In this document: in pieces, positions 31,555-40,730 of the stretch | How the letters are laid out: every line of letters starts with the position of its first letter | How positions within the stretch are numbered: the stretch's first letter is position 1 | Source: Streptomyces sp. NRRL F-5727 | Lineage (GTDB): Bacteria > Actinomycetota > Actinomycetes > Streptomycetales > Streptomycetaceae | Direction: 5' to 3' | Assembly: GCF_000719555.1 (NCBI RefSeq) | Contig: NZ_JOGX01000047.1 | Coordinates: forward strand, 1 to 64,000 | DNA: 64,000 bases | Program-made: the position numbers and the translations under genes | Notes under the pieces: model-generated | Told to the model about the DNA's origin: nothing | Databases searched by the model: none | What the model saw: the letters and a program-made list of their open reading frames with translations, nothing else

Positions 31555-32841
31555 TCAGGCCTTCGGGGCGACCTTCGAGAGGCCGTTGATGATGCGGTCC
31601 ATCGCGTCGCCGCCGGTCGGGTCGGTGAGGTTCGCCAGCATCTTGAGCGTGAACTTCATCAGGACGGGGTGGGTCAGGCCGCGCTGGGTCGCGATCTTCA
31701 TGACCTTCGGGTTGCCGATGAGCTTCACGAAGGCGCGGCCCAGGGCGTAGTAGCCGCCGTAGGTGTCCTTGAGGATGCGGGGGTAGCTCTGGAGGGCCAG
31801 TTCGCGCTGGGCGGGGGTCGCGCGGGCGTGGGCCTGGACGATGACGTCGGCGGCGATCTGGCCGGACTCCATCGCGTAGGCGATGCCCTCGCCGTTGAAC
31901 GGGTTGACCAGGCCGCCCGCGTCGCCGACGAGCAGCAGGCCCTTCGTGTAGTGCGGCTGGCGGTTGAACGCCATCGGGAGGGCCGCGCCGCGGATCGGCG
32001 TCGTCATGTTGTCGGGGGTGAAGCCCCAGTCCTCCGGCATCGACGCGCACCACGCCTTCAGCACCTCGCGCCAGTCCAGCTCGCGGAAGGCGGAGGAGGA
32101 GTTGAGGATGCCGAGGCCGACGTTGGACGTGCCGTCGCCCATGCCGAAGATCCAGCCGTAGCCGGGGAGGAGACGGTCCTCGGCGCCGCGCTTGTCCCAC
32201 AGCTCCAGCCACGACTCCAGGTAGTCGTCGTCGTGCCGCGGGGTGGTGAAGTACGTGCGGACGGCGACGCCCATCGGGCGGTCCTCGCGCCGGTGCAGGC
32301 CCATCGCGAGGGAGAGGCGGGTCGAGTTGCCGTCGGCGGCGACGACCAGCGGCGCGTGGAAGGTGACCTCGGTCTTCTCCTCGCCGAGCCTGGCGTGGAC
32401 GCCGGTGATGCGGCCGGTGCGGTCGTCGACGACCGGGGCGCCGACGTTGCAGCGCTCGTAGAGACGGGCGCCGGCCTTCTGCGCCTGCCGCGCCAGCATC
32501 TCGTCGAAGTCGTCGCGCTTGCGGACGAGTCCGTAGTCCGGGTACGAGGCGAGGTCCGGCCAGTCCAGCTGGAGCCGGACGCCGCCGCCGATGATCCGCA
32601 GGCCCTTGTTGCGGAGCCAGCCGGCCTCTTCGGAGATGTCGATGCCCATCGAGACGAGCTGCTTGGTGGCGCGCGGGGTGAGGCCGTCGCCGCAGACCTT
32701 CTCCCGCGGGAACGCCGTCTTCTCCAGGAGCAGCACGTCGAGGCCGGCCTTGGCCAGGTAGTACGCGGTGGTGGAGCCGGCCGGGCCCGCCCCGACGACG
32801 ATCACATCTGCGCTGTGCTCGGAGAGGGGCTTCTCGGTCAC
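31555..32841 (-). CDS. Geranylgeranyl-reductase-family FAD-dependent oxidoreductase
   Basis: 428 residues from the GTG at 32841. N-terminal FAD-binding Rossmann motif GAGPAG (17-22), then the family signature REKVCGDGLTPRATKQL, and a second FAD motif LLVGDAGGLVNPFNGEGIAYAMESG. Family members saturate isoprenoid double bonds (bacteriochlorophyll or archaeal lipid tails, or one prenyl unit of mycobacterial menaquinone). The nearby MenG and Mqn genes make partial saturation of the menaquinone tail the best guess. Streptomyces menaquinones are known to be partly hydrogenated. Confidence 0.88.
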   Translation of the reverse strand: MTEKPLSEHSADVIVVGAGPAGSTTAYYLAKAGLDVLLLEKTAFPREKVCGDGLTPRATKQLVSMGIDISEEAGWLRNKGLRIIGGGVRLQLDWPDLASYPDYGLVRKRDDFDEMLARQAQKAGARLYERCNVGAPVVDDRTGRITGVHARLGEEKTEVTFHAPLVVAADGNSTRLSLAMGLHRREDRPMGVAVRTYFTTPRHDDDYLESWLELWDKRGAEDRLLPGYGWIFGMGDGTSNVGLGILNSSSAFRELDWREVLKAWCASMPEDWGFTPDNMTTPIRGAALPMAFNRQPHYTKGLLLVGDAGGLVNPFNGEGIAYAMESGQIAADVIVQAHARATPAQRELALQSYPRILKDTYGGYYALGRAFVKLIGNPKVMKIATQRGLTHPVLMKFTLKMLANLTDPTGGDAMDRIINGLSKVAPKA

Positions 32842-32970
32842 GGCGAATCTCCCGAAAGGTCGGCGAAGAGGGTCGTAGGGAAGTCTAGGCCGGGGGGCCC
32901 GTGACGGACCGTCGCGGGGCGCGGGGTGCGTCCCTTCGCCGCACCTCCCGTGCGGGGCGGCGCCCGCGGG

Positions 32971-33063
32971 CCCTCCGTATGGGCAGGCGTCCCACCGCGG
33001 GCCCTCCGTATGGGCAGGCGTCCCGCCGCGGACCCTCCGTGTGGGCAGGCGTTCCGCAGGGCT
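32971..33063. repeat. Three 31-bp direct repeats
   Basis: Units at 32971-33001, 33002-33032 and 33033-33063, each starting CCCTCCGTRTGGGCAGGCGT; the first two differ by two bases and the third is more diverged. An inverted copy of the unit (GCGGAACGCCTGCC) recurs at 33290-33303, tying this array to the foldback element that follows. Confidence 0.8.
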
Positions 33064-33312
33064 GGGGGTACCCCCTGGACGAAGTCCTTGGGGGAGGGTG
33101 GGCACACGGAACGGCGCGCCCGGCCGCGCCCAGGCTTTCTGCGCCTGAACCCGCACCCCTGGTACGGCGCCGTACGGGTGCGGGTCCAGGCCCGGGGCGC
33201 GGAGGCACCGCTGAGGGTGCCGTTCCGTTGTGCCCACCCTCCCCCAAGCTCTCGGCTTCGCTCGAGCAGGGGGGACCCCCATCGCCCCAGCGGAACGCCT
33301 GCCCACAACGGA
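33033..33312. repeat. About 280-bp nested foldback (inverted-repeat) intergenic element
   Basis: The gap 32842-33446 holds no gene but a symmetric element centred near 33168. Matching blocks run outward: a perfect 14-bp palindrome GTACGGCGCCGTAC (33162-33175), CCCGCACCC/GGGTGCGGG, CTTGGGGGAGGGTGGGCACA (33087-33106) with its complement (33229-33248), and GGCAGGCGTTCCGC (33043-33056) with its complement (33290-33303). The CTCCCCCAAGCTCTCGGCTT block resembles a multicopy intergenic repeat I remember from many Streptomyces genomes. Confidence 0.75.
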
Positions 33313-33446
33313 GCGGCGGCGGCCGCCCGCAGCGGGCGCCATGGCGCCCGGCGCGGGGGTGGGCGGGCGCCTCGCTGGAACGAACGACGGGACGGCGGCG
33401 GCCGACCGTATCGGGGTGCCACGGCCTCCGGGGGCACCGCGCCGGG

Positions 33447-34151
33447 TCAGGGGTGTTTGTAGCCTCGGTGGAGGGCGACGATGCCGCCGGTCAGGTTGCG
33501 GTAGGCGACCTTGGACCAGCCCGCCTTCTGGAGGAGGGCCGCCAGCGTGGGCTGGTCCGGCCAGGACTGGATGGACTCGGCGAGGTAGACGTACGCGTCG
33601 GGGTTGGAGGAGACCGCCCGCGCCACCGGCGGCAGCGCGCGCATCAGGTACTCCTCGTACACCGTGCGGAACGGGCCCCACGTCGGGTGGGAGAACTCGC
33701 AGATCACGACCCGGCCGCCGGGCTTCGTCACCCGGTAGAGCTCGCGCAGCGCCTGTTCGGTGTCCTGGATGTTCCGGAGGCCGAAGGAGATGGTGACCGC
33801 GTCGAAGACGTCGTCCCGGAAGGGCAGCTTCGTGCCGTCGCCCGCCGTGAACGGCATCCACGGGTGCCGCTGCTTGCCGACGCGCAGCATGCCGAGCGAG
33901 AAGTCGCACGGGACGACGTACGCGCCCGCCCGCGCGAAGGGCTGCGAGGAGGTGGCGGTGCCGGCGGCGAGGTCGAGGATCTTCTGCGCGGGGCGCGCGT
34001 CGACCGCCTTCGCGACCTCCTTGCGCCAGCGGCGGTCCTGGCCGAGCGAGAGCACGTCGTTGGTGAGGTCGTAGTTGGCCGCCACGTCGTCGAACATGGA
34101 GGCGACTTCGTGCGGCTGTTTGTCCAGGTTGGCTCGGGTCACGGAACCCAT
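33447..34151 (-). CDS. menG: Demethylmenaquinone methyltransferase
   Basis: 234 residues, ATG at 34151 (a GTG four codons in is a possible alternative). Class I SAM-dependent methyltransferase of the UbiE/MenG family: [18 protein letters not shown] at the start, SAM motif [16 protein letters not shown] (about 58-73), [11 protein letters not shown], and [20 protein letters not shown] (family signature II). It adds the ring methyl to demethylmenaquinone, the last step of menaquinone synthesis. Confidence 0.95.
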   Translation of the reverse strand: MGSVTRANLDKQPHEVASMFDDVAANYDLTNDVLSLGQDRRWRKEVAKAVDARPAQKILDLAAGTATSSQPFARAGAYVVPCDFSLGMLRVGKQRHPWMPFTAGDGTKLPFRDDVFDAVTISFGLRNIQDTEQALRELYRVTKPGGRVVICEFSHPTWGPFRTVYEEYLMRALPPVARAVSSNPDAYVYLAESIQSWPDQPTLAALLQKAGWSKVAYRNLTGGIVALHRGYKHP

Positions 34152-34277
34152 TCAAGCAGCCGCCGGAATCTCTCCCCGTACCGCTTCAACCTTTCGGGCC
34201 CGGGCGTGCTCAAGGACGGTCGGGAGCGCTCTTCGGGAGCGCGGTTCGGGAGCGAGGAGAGCAGGGGTGCGGTGGCA

Positions 34278-34820
34278 GTGTCGACTGTTGAGGTGAGAGC
34301 TGTGGGGGCGGACGTGGCGACGGCCGCCGGGTTCGAGGAGTTCGCGCGCGCCGCGCAGCAGCGGCTGTACCGGACGGCGTACCTGCTCTGCGGGGACGCG
34401 GAGGGCGCGCGGGACCTGACCCAGACCACGCTCGCGAAGCTGTACCAGCACTGGCGGCGGGCGGGCGCGGCCGAGCATCCGCACGCGTACGCGAAGACCG
34501 TGCTGACGCGGACGTTCCTGGCGGAGCGGCGGCGCCGGCTGCGGGATCTGCTCGTGCTCACCCGGGCCGGCGGCAGCACCGTGCCGGAGGCCGCCCCCGA
34601 CCACGCCGACCTGCGCGTGACGCTGCTCGCGGCGCTCGCCGAGCTGCCGCCCCGGGCGCGGGCGATGGTCGTGCTGCGCTACTGGGACGACCAGAGCGTG
34701 GCCTCCGTCGCGACGCTGCTGCGGTGCAGCGAGGCCACCGTCAAGAGCCAGTGCTCGCGCTCCCTCGCCCGACTCCGTACGCGCCTGGCGGACGCCGGGC
34801 TCTCCCTGACAGGAAGTTGA
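34278..34820 (+). CDS. SigE-family ECF RNA polymerase sigma factor
   Basis: 180 residues if the GTG at 34278 is used; GTG at 34302 has a better-placed GAGGTGA and would give 172. Region sigma2 (FEEFARAAQQRLYRTAYLLCGDAEGARDLTQTTLAKLYQHW) and sigma4 (LAELPPRARAMVVLRYWDDQ, SVASVATLLRCSEATVKSQCSRSLARLR) are complete, as in the Streptomyces SigE-type extracytoplasmic-function group (TIGR02983). It is followed 8 nt later by a single-pass membrane protein gene that is probably its partner. Confidence 0.88.
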   Translation: MSTVEVRAVGADVATAAGFEEFARAAQQRLYRTAYLLCGDAEGARDLTQTTLAKLYQHWRRAGAAEHPHAYAKTVLTRTFLAERRRRLRDLLVLTRAGGSTVPEAAPDHADLRVTLLAALAELPPRARAMVVLRYWDDQSVASVATLLRCSEATVKSQCSRSLARLRTRLADAGLSLTGS

Positions 34821-34828
34821 GGTCCGCC

Positions 34829-35599
34829 GTGGAGGACAACCACGACAGCGTTCTGCTGCGCGACGCCCTGGACCGGACGGCGGACGGGCTGCCGCCGCTG
34901 CCCGACCTCGTACCGCTCGCGGTGCGCGAGGGGCGCCGGCGCCGGGCCCGCTCCCGGCTCGCGGTCGGTGCGGCCGCCTTCGCCGTGGTCACGGCGGGAG
35001 CCGTCGGCCTGACGCTGCTGCCGGGGTCCGGTCCCGGTGTCCCGGCGCCGGCCGCCTCGGCCGTCCGCGAGACGCGGCTGACCGGGGCCGACTGGGTCCG
35101 CCGCGAGAAGTACCAGGAGGAGATGGCCCAGCTGCTGCAGCAGCGGCTGCCGCGGAAGGTCACCCGCGTCCGGCCCGTGGGCGACGGCGGCGACCCGGTG
35201 AGCGAGTACCTGATCGAGGCGGGCGGCGAGAGCTTCCGCATGGTCGTGTCGGTGCGGCGGCCCGGGACCGGCGAGGTCGAGCCGGGCCCGCACGCCATGG
35301 GTGACATCGGGACGCTGCGGCTCGGGCCGGTCAGCAGCCTGGGCGGCAGGGTGCTGGTGGGATACACGTACAAGGACGCCGACGTCAGCCTCGTCGTGTA
35401 CGACGGGAAGAACGGGGAGGCGCCGGTGACGGCGACCGACCTGTTCGCCGTCACCGAGCACTGGCGCTTCCCGGCGATGGTGGAGTGGGCGTACGCGTAT
35501 CGGATGGAGGCGAACGATCCGCCGCTCGACCCGGTCAGCCCGCCCCCGGTGGGCCCCGACGGACCTTCCGCCGTCGTGGGCCTTCAGCGGGCCCGGTAG
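34829..35599 (+). CDS. Single-pass membrane protein, likely partner of the sigma factor
   Basis: 256 residues from the GTG at 34829, with GAGG at the end of the sigma-factor gene as ribosome binding site. A cytoplasmic N-terminal ~45 residues (LLRDALDRTADGLPPLPDLVPLAVREG) precede a transmembrane helix at about 46-70 and an extracytoplasmic domain of ~185 residues. The plan matches anti-sigma or sensor proteins encoded after SigE-family factors. No zinc-binding anti-sigma HxxxCxxC motif is present, so the role is inferred from position only. The 3' end overlaps the convergent amidohydrolase-like gene by 16 nt. Confidence 0.65.
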   Translation: MEDNHDSVLLRDALDRTADGLPPLPDLVPLAVREGRRRRARSRLAVGAAAFAVVTAGAVGLTLLPGSGPGVPAPAASAVRETRLTGADWVRREKYQEEMAQLLQQRLPRKVTRVRPVGDGGDPVSEYLIEAGGESFRMVVSVRRPGTGEVEPGPHAMGDIGTLRLGPVSSLGGRVLVGYTYKDADVSLVVYDGKNGEAPVTATDLFAVTEHWRFPAMVEWAYAYRMEANDPPLDPVSPPPVGPDGPSAVVGLQRAR

Positions 35600-36183
35600 A
35601 CCAGCCGCCCGTCGATGACCGTCGCCACGCAGGTCGACGCGCCCCGGCGGACCAGGGCCGTCGCGTCGGGGACGTCGAAGACGGCGAAGCGGGCCGGGCC
35701 GCCGGGGGCCGGGCGCGGCAGCAGGATCAGGGGGGCCGGGGAGAGGGACGGGGGGCCCGGGAGGGTGTCGGGGCGGCGGCCGGTCGCGAGGCCGGCGCGG
35801 CGGACCGCGTCGGCGGCGGCGCGGGTGCGGAGTTCGCCCGCCACCGCGACCGTGCCGTGGGCCAGCATCCGCTGGACGCCCCGGCGGGCGCTGGCGCCGA
35901 GGCGGGCCGGGTCGGCGCGGAAGAGCTCCGCGGCCCGCTCCCCCGTGATAGGCGCGGTGCCGAACTCGTCGGCCTCGCGCGGGTCCGGGTGGTAGGTGCG
36001 CTCCAGGAGCTCGGGGGCGTACGGGTTGAGCAGGCCGGGCAGCAGGATGCCCGGCCAGCGGCGGAGGCGGGCGTCCTGGTGGGCCTCCGCCAGTTCCTCG
36101 TACGGGCCGACGGCGGCGATCGTCGCGCCGTCGACGAGGACGGCGAGCTCCGGGGAGGCTTCGGCGGCGTGGAGGGTGAGCAC
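35584..36183 (-). CDS. Amidohydrolase-like protein (imidazolonepropionase-type N-terminal fold)
   Basis: 199 residues from the GTG at 36183, 14 nt after the mqnC stop. Only the beta-sandwich parts of the amidohydrolase family are obvious: LAVLVDGATIAAVGP early, GILLPGLLNPYAPELLERTY, and a C-terminal ATALVRRGASTCVATVIDGRLVYR. The metal-binding HxH motif of the catalytic barrel is missing and the protein is about half the family's length, so it may be a degenerate or accessory member. It forms an operon with mqnC. A deaminase of this superfamily serves some futalosine pathways, but I cannot assign that here. Confidence 0.65.
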   Translation of the reverse strand: MLTLHAAEASPELAVLVDGATIAAVGPYEELAEAHQDARLRRWPGILLPGLLNPYAPELLERTYHPDPREADEFGTAPITGERAAELFRADPARLGASARRGVQRMLAHGTVAVAGELRTRAAADAVRRAGLATGRRPDTLPGPPSLSPAPLILLPRPAPGGPARFAVFDVPDATALVRRGASTCVATVIDGRLVYRAR

Positions 36184-36197
36184 CTGGGTGTCCCGGG

Positions 36198-37397
36198 TCA
36201 GTTGGCGTCGAGGAGCTTGAGCTCCGGGTGCGCCGTGCCGCCCTCGATGGCGACGGACGAGATGTGCGAGGCGACGCGGTCGTCGACCGGGTCGTTCGCC
36301 GGGTCGTCGTGGACGGCCAGGTGCTCGTAGGTCGTGGAGCGCTGGGCGGGGACGCGGCCGGCCTTGCGGATCAGGTCGATGATCTCCAGGCGGTTGGAGC
36401 GGTGCCTGGCACCGGCGGAGGAGACGACGTTCTCCTCCAGCATGATCGAGCCGAGGTCGTCGGCGCCGTAGTGCAGGGAGAGCTGGCCGACCTCCTTGCC
36501 CGTGGTCAGCCAGGAGCCCTGGATGTGGGCCACGTTGTCGAGGAAGAGCCGCGCGACGGCGATCATGCGCAGGTACTCGAAGAGGGTGGCCTGCGTGCGG
36601 CCCTTGAGGTGGTTGTTCTCGGGCTGGTACGTGTACGGGATGAAGGCCCGGAAGCCGCCCGTCCGGTCCTGCACCTCGCGGATCATCCGCAGGTGCTCGA
36701 TCCGCTCGGCGTTGGTCTCGCCGGTGCCCATCAGCATGGTGGAGGTGGACTCGACGCCCAGCTTGTGGGCGATCTCCATGATCTCCAGCCAGCGCTCGCC
36801 GGACTCCTTGAGCGGTGCGATGGCCTTGCGCGGCCGCTCGGGGAGCAGTTCGGCGCCGGCACCGGCGAAGGAGTCGAGGCCGGCGGCGTGGATGCGGGTG
36901 ATGGCCTCCTCGACGGAGACGCCGGAGATGCGGGCCATGTGCTCGACCTCGGAGGCGCCGAGGGAGTGGATGACGAGCTGCGGGAAGTCCTTCTTGATGG
37001 CGGCGAAGTGCTTCTCGTAGTACTCGACGCCGTAGTCCGGGTGGTGGCCGCCCTGGAACATGATCTGCGTGCCGCCGAGTTCGACGGTCTCCGCGCAGCG
37101 GCGCAGGATGTCGTCGAGGTCCCGGGTCCAGCCCTTCTTGGTGTCCTTGGGGGCGGCGTAGAAGGCGCAGAACTTGCAGGCCGTGACGCAGACGTTGGTG
37201 TAGTTGATGTTCCGCTCGATGATGTACGTCGCGATGTGCTCGGTACCGGCGTAGCGGCGGCGGCGCACGGCGTCGGCGGCCGCGCCGAGGGCGTGCAGGG
37301 GCGCCGAACGGTACAGGTCGAGCGCCTCCTCGGGGGTGATGCGACCGCCTGCGGCGGCACGGTCGAGAACAGACTGGAGCTCGGCCTTCTCGGTCAC
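36198..37397 (-). CDS. mqnC: Cyclic dehypoxanthinyl futalosine synthase (radical SAM)
   Basis: 399 residues, GTG start. Radical SAM motif CxxxCxxC at Cys70/Cys74/Cys77 (NVCVTACKFCAFY), followed by GGTQIMFQGGHHPDYGVEYY, GAGAELLPERPRKAIAP, the STMLMGTGETNAERIEHL block and VSSAGARHRSN. This pattern separates MqnC from its paralogue MqnE. It cyclises dehypoxanthinyl futalosine in the futalosine route to menaquinone. The gene order with mqnA upstream on the same strand supports the call. Confidence 0.95.
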   Translation of the reverse strand: MTEKAELQSVLDRAAAGGRITPEEALDLYRSAPLHALGAAADAVRRRRYAGTEHIATYIIERNINYTNVCVTACKFCAFYAAPKDTKKGWTRDLDDILRRCAETVELGGTQIMFQGGHHPDYGVEYYEKHFAAIKKDFPQLVIHSLGASEVEHMARISGVSVEEAITRIHAAGLDSFAGAGAELLPERPRKAIAPLKESGERWLEIMEIAHKLGVESTSTMLMGTGETNAERIEHLRMIREVQDRTGGFRAFIPYTYQPENNHLKGRTQATLFEYLRMIAVARLFLDNVAHIQGSWLTTGKEVGQLSLHYGADDLGSIMLEENVVSSAGARHRSNRLEIIDLIRKAGRVPAQRSTTYEHLAVHDDPANDPVDDRVASHISSVAIEGGTAHPELKLLDAN

Positions 37398-37610
37398 CGT
37401 TTCGTCCCTTTCGGAGGGTTGCTGACAGACCGAACCAGCGTACGCCAGCGGGGGTGGGCCGCCGGGGCGGGGTCCGGGTCGGAGTGAATTTCCGATGAAC
37501 GTTCTCCCGCGCGATTCCCGGGGTGGAATGGGAAGGCACGGATACGGGCCGCGGCCGCCCCGGCCCCGGGAAATGCGGGCGGGAATTGCCGGGCGGCGGC
37601 GGGCCGGGTG

Positions 37611-38601
<991 letters not shown>

Positions 38602-38784
38602 CTAGCCGCGTCTCGTACGGTGGACATCGCCGGGGGAGATCCGGGCCCGTCACCGGCGTGGCGCGTCAGCGCCTTAGGGCCGGAGTCAAACATGCGGGTG
38701 ACGTGATCTTTCCCTCTATCGCGTCGCACACGCTGCGTGCTACGCTCGACGCAAGTTGCAGTTTGGTTTCCCTTGCAGTACAGA

Positions 38785-38822
38785 GCCTGCGGAGCATGTG
38801 ACCCGCAGGCTTTTGTAGTTTT
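38785..38822 (+). terminator. Terminator-like hairpin in the cold-shock gene leader (possible attenuator)
   Basis: GCCTGCGG (38785-38792) pairs with CCGCAGGC (38803-38810) and is followed directly by TTTTGTAGTTTT. It lies 56-93 nt upstream of the cold-shock start codon. T-rich tails are rare in this DNA, so a leader terminator or structured thermosensitive leader is plausible. A TACGCT box at 38741 could be the -10 of the promoter. The rest of the gap 38593-38877 shows no gene. Confidence 0.5.
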
Positions 38823-38877
38823 CAGACTTCTTTGCAGGTTCTGGAGCAGGGCGACCCTTTGGCCCATAGGAGGGCTC

Positions 38878-39081
38878 ATGGCTACCGGAACCGTCAAGTG
38901 GTTCAACGCTGAAAAGGGCTTTGGCTTCATCGCCCAGGAAGGCGGCGGCCCGGATGTCTTCGTCCACTACTCCGCGATCAACGCGAACGGCTTCCGTTCC
39001 CTGGAGGAGAACCAGGCGGTGAGCTTCGACGTCACCCAGGGCCCGAAGGGTCCGCAGGCGGAGAACGTCACCGCGATCTGA
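38878..39081 (+). CDS. CspA-family cold-shock protein
   Basis: 67 residues, ATG with AGGAGGG 4 nt upstream. Complete cold-shock domain with RNP1 (KGFGFIAQE) and RNP2 (DVFVHYSAI), preceded by GTVKWFNAE. Single-stranded RNA/DNA chaperone of the cytoplasm. From memory it is close to the S. coelicolor SCO4505 protein, which also neighbours mqnA. Preceded by a structured leader, followed by a strong terminator. Confidence 0.96.
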   Translation: MATGTVKWFNAEKGFGFIAQEGGGPDVFVHYSAINANGFRSLEENQAVSFDVTQGPKGPQAENVTAI

Positions 39082-39121
39082 ACGCCGTAGTGGCGATCGA
39101 GATCTTCTAGAGCAGTACCCA

Positions 39122-39165
39122 AGGAGCCCCGCTCCGTGCCGCCTGCCGGCACGAGCGGGGCTCCT
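39122..39165. terminator. Terminator after the cold-shock gene
   Basis: AGGAGCCCCGCT (39122-39133) pairs with AGCGGGGCTCCT (39154-39165), with an inner GTGCCG/CGGCAC pairing, then a small CCCG-TTTT-CGGG hairpin. The following ~100 nt (39170-39270) are low-complexity G/C runs with repeated GGGCTTCCGGGG-like words. Confidence 0.85.
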
Positions 39166-39270
39166 GCCCGTTTTCGGGCCCCCGGGGGTTTCAGGGGCTT
39201 CCGGGCCCCGGGGCTTCCGGGGTTTTCAGGCCCCCCCGGGGCGGGCTTCCGAGGCGGGCTTCCGGGGCTG

Positions 39271-40191
39271 TCAGCAGTTCGGGATGACGGTTCCGTTGTT
39301 GTCGCGGGCCTCGTCGTTCCCCCAGCGGGACAGGTAGTAGGCGGAGACGTACGCGCCGTAGCCGTTCTTGCCGGCGTAGACGGTGTCGAGGTCGGTGCGG
39401 AGCCACCAGTGGTTGTAGTTGCCGGAGGCGTCGCGGATCTCCTGGCCCCAGACCTTGCAGTAGACGTAGTTCGTGCCCGCGTTCAGGACGCCCTGGGGGT
39501 CGTTGGTGTTGGCGGCCGCGTAGCCGGTGGCGTTGGCGAAGGTGTCCACCCAGTACTTTCCGCCGCCCCCGCCGGAGCAGCCGTTGTCGCTGGTCAGGTG
39601 CTTGGAGCCGTACGAGCCGGGGTAGGGCGCGAGGGAGACGCCGTTGATCACGATGGTCTGGCCGACGCCGTTGTAGAGCTGCTCGTAGTGGATGTGGGCG
39701 CCGGAGCTGTTGCCGGTGGAGCCGGTGGTGCCGATCTGCTGGCCCTGGGAGACGGCGGCGCCGTTCGCGACCGAGTAGGCGTTCAGGTGGAAGTAGTACG
39801 TCTTCCAGCCGCCGCCGTGGTCGATCACGATGTAGTTCCCGGCGCCGGTCGGCTGCGAGTAGCGGTAGGCGGTGCCGGAGGCCGAGGCCAGGACCGGGGC
39901 GCCGGCGGTGGCGCCGCCGTCGGAGCGGACGAAGTCCAGGGCCTGGCGGACCTCGGCGGAGTGGTGGCTGTAGGTCCACTTCTGGCCGCAGGCGAACGGG
40001 GCCTTGAAGAGCGGCGCGGCGTGGGCGGTGCCGGCCGTGCCCAGGACCGTGAGGAGGCCGGCGAGGAGCGCGAGCAGGGCGCCGAGGGCGGGGACGCGGG
40101 CGAAGCTGCGGGCGGAGCTGCGGGAGGTCTTCCGGGCTCTCTTCCGGGCCGGGGTCGGCGCTGTGGTCCGAGTCGTACGCGGGTGACGCAT
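39271..40191 (-). CDS. Secreted M23-family (LytM-type) peptidase
   Basis: 306 residues, ATG at 40191 with GGAGGACA upstream. Long basic N-terminus and hydrophobic segment (about 30-57, ending AHA) give a Sec signal peptide. The M23 domain (about 60-200) shows the zinc-ligand motifs: SHHSAEVRQALDFV (His...Asp) and GAHIHYEQ (HxH), with DHGGGWKTYYFHLN between. A ~100-residue C-terminal domain (KYWVDTFANATGYAAANTND...) with aromatic repeats follows, perhaps a wall- or substrate-binding module. M23 enzymes cut peptidoglycan cross-links or glycine-rich peptides; all catalytic residues appear present. Confidence 0.9.
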   Translation of the reverse strand: MRHPRTTRTTAPTPARKRARKTSRSSARSFARVPALGALLALLAGLLTVLGTAGTAHAAPLFKAPFACGQKWTYSHHSAEVRQALDFVRSDGGATAGAPVLASASGTAYRYSQPTGAGNYIVIDHGGGWKTYYFHLNAYSVANGAAVSQGQQIGTTGSTGNSSGAHIHYEQLYNGVGQTIVINGVSLAPYPGSYGSKHLTSDNGCSGGGGGKYWVDTFANATGYAAANTNDPQGVLNAGTNYVYCKVWGQEIRDASGNYNHWWLRTDLDTVYAGKNGYGAYVSAYYLSRWGNDEARDNNGTVIPNC

Positions 40192-40319
40192 GTGTCCTCC
40201 GTGACGTGAGGTGACAGGGGTTTACGCGCGTTGACCGACCACAGGGTGCCGGAAGTCCCGGCGCCGGAGTAGCCCGCGTACGCCACATGCGGAGCGGCCC
40301 CGATACGTACGCTGGACAC

Positions 40320-40730
40320 ATGACCGAACGGAAACCGCCGGGCGTCAGCTTCGAGTCCTTCGTCGACAAGCAGATCCGGGAGGCGACCGAGCGCGGGGAG
40401 TTCCGCGAGCTCCCCGGCTTCGGGAAGCCCCTCCAGGACGACGCCGCGCCCTATGACGAGCTGTGGTGGGTCAAGCGGAAGCTGCACCGGGAGGGCGTGG
40501 CGGTCCTGCCGCCCGCGCTCCAGCTGCGCAAGGACGCCGAGGACGCGGCCGCGGCGGTCGCGGAGGCCCGCTCCGAGAGCCAGGTCCGGCGGATCCTCGG
40601 CGAGATCAACACCAAGATCGCGGAAGCCCTGCGCCGCCCGCCGGCCGGTCCGCCGCTGAACCTGACGCCCTTCGACGTCGAGGCGGAGCTGGCCCGGTGG
40701 CGGGCGGCGCGCGACCCCAAGGGGGCGTGA
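40320..40730 (+). CDS. DUF1992 (DnaJ-homologue subfamily C member 28-like) protein
   Basis: 136 residues from the ATG at 40320. The DUF1992 hallmark is near the N-terminus: SFESFVDKQIREATERGEFRELPGFGKPL. A mostly helical remainder follows, ending DVEAELARWRAARD. Function unknown; the domain occurs in bacteria alone and in eukaryotes fused to a J-domain. Its stop overlaps the start of the next gene (TGATG), implying coupled translation. Confidence 0.88.
   Translation: MTERKPPGVSFESFVDKQIREATERGEFRELPGFGKPLQDDAAPYDELWWVKRKLHREGVAVLPPALQLRKDAEDAAAAVAEARSESQVRRILGEINTKIAEALRRPPAGPPLNLTPFDVEAELARWRAARDPKGA

Noticed and set aside
32971..33063. CRISPR-like 31-bp repeats
   Set aside because: Three abutting copies without spacers, part of an intergenic foldback element.
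35584..36183. Aminodeoxyfutalosine deaminase (MqnX-type) assignment for the amidohydrolase-like gene
   Set aside because: The protein is half-length and lacks the HxH metal motif; context alone does not justify the name.
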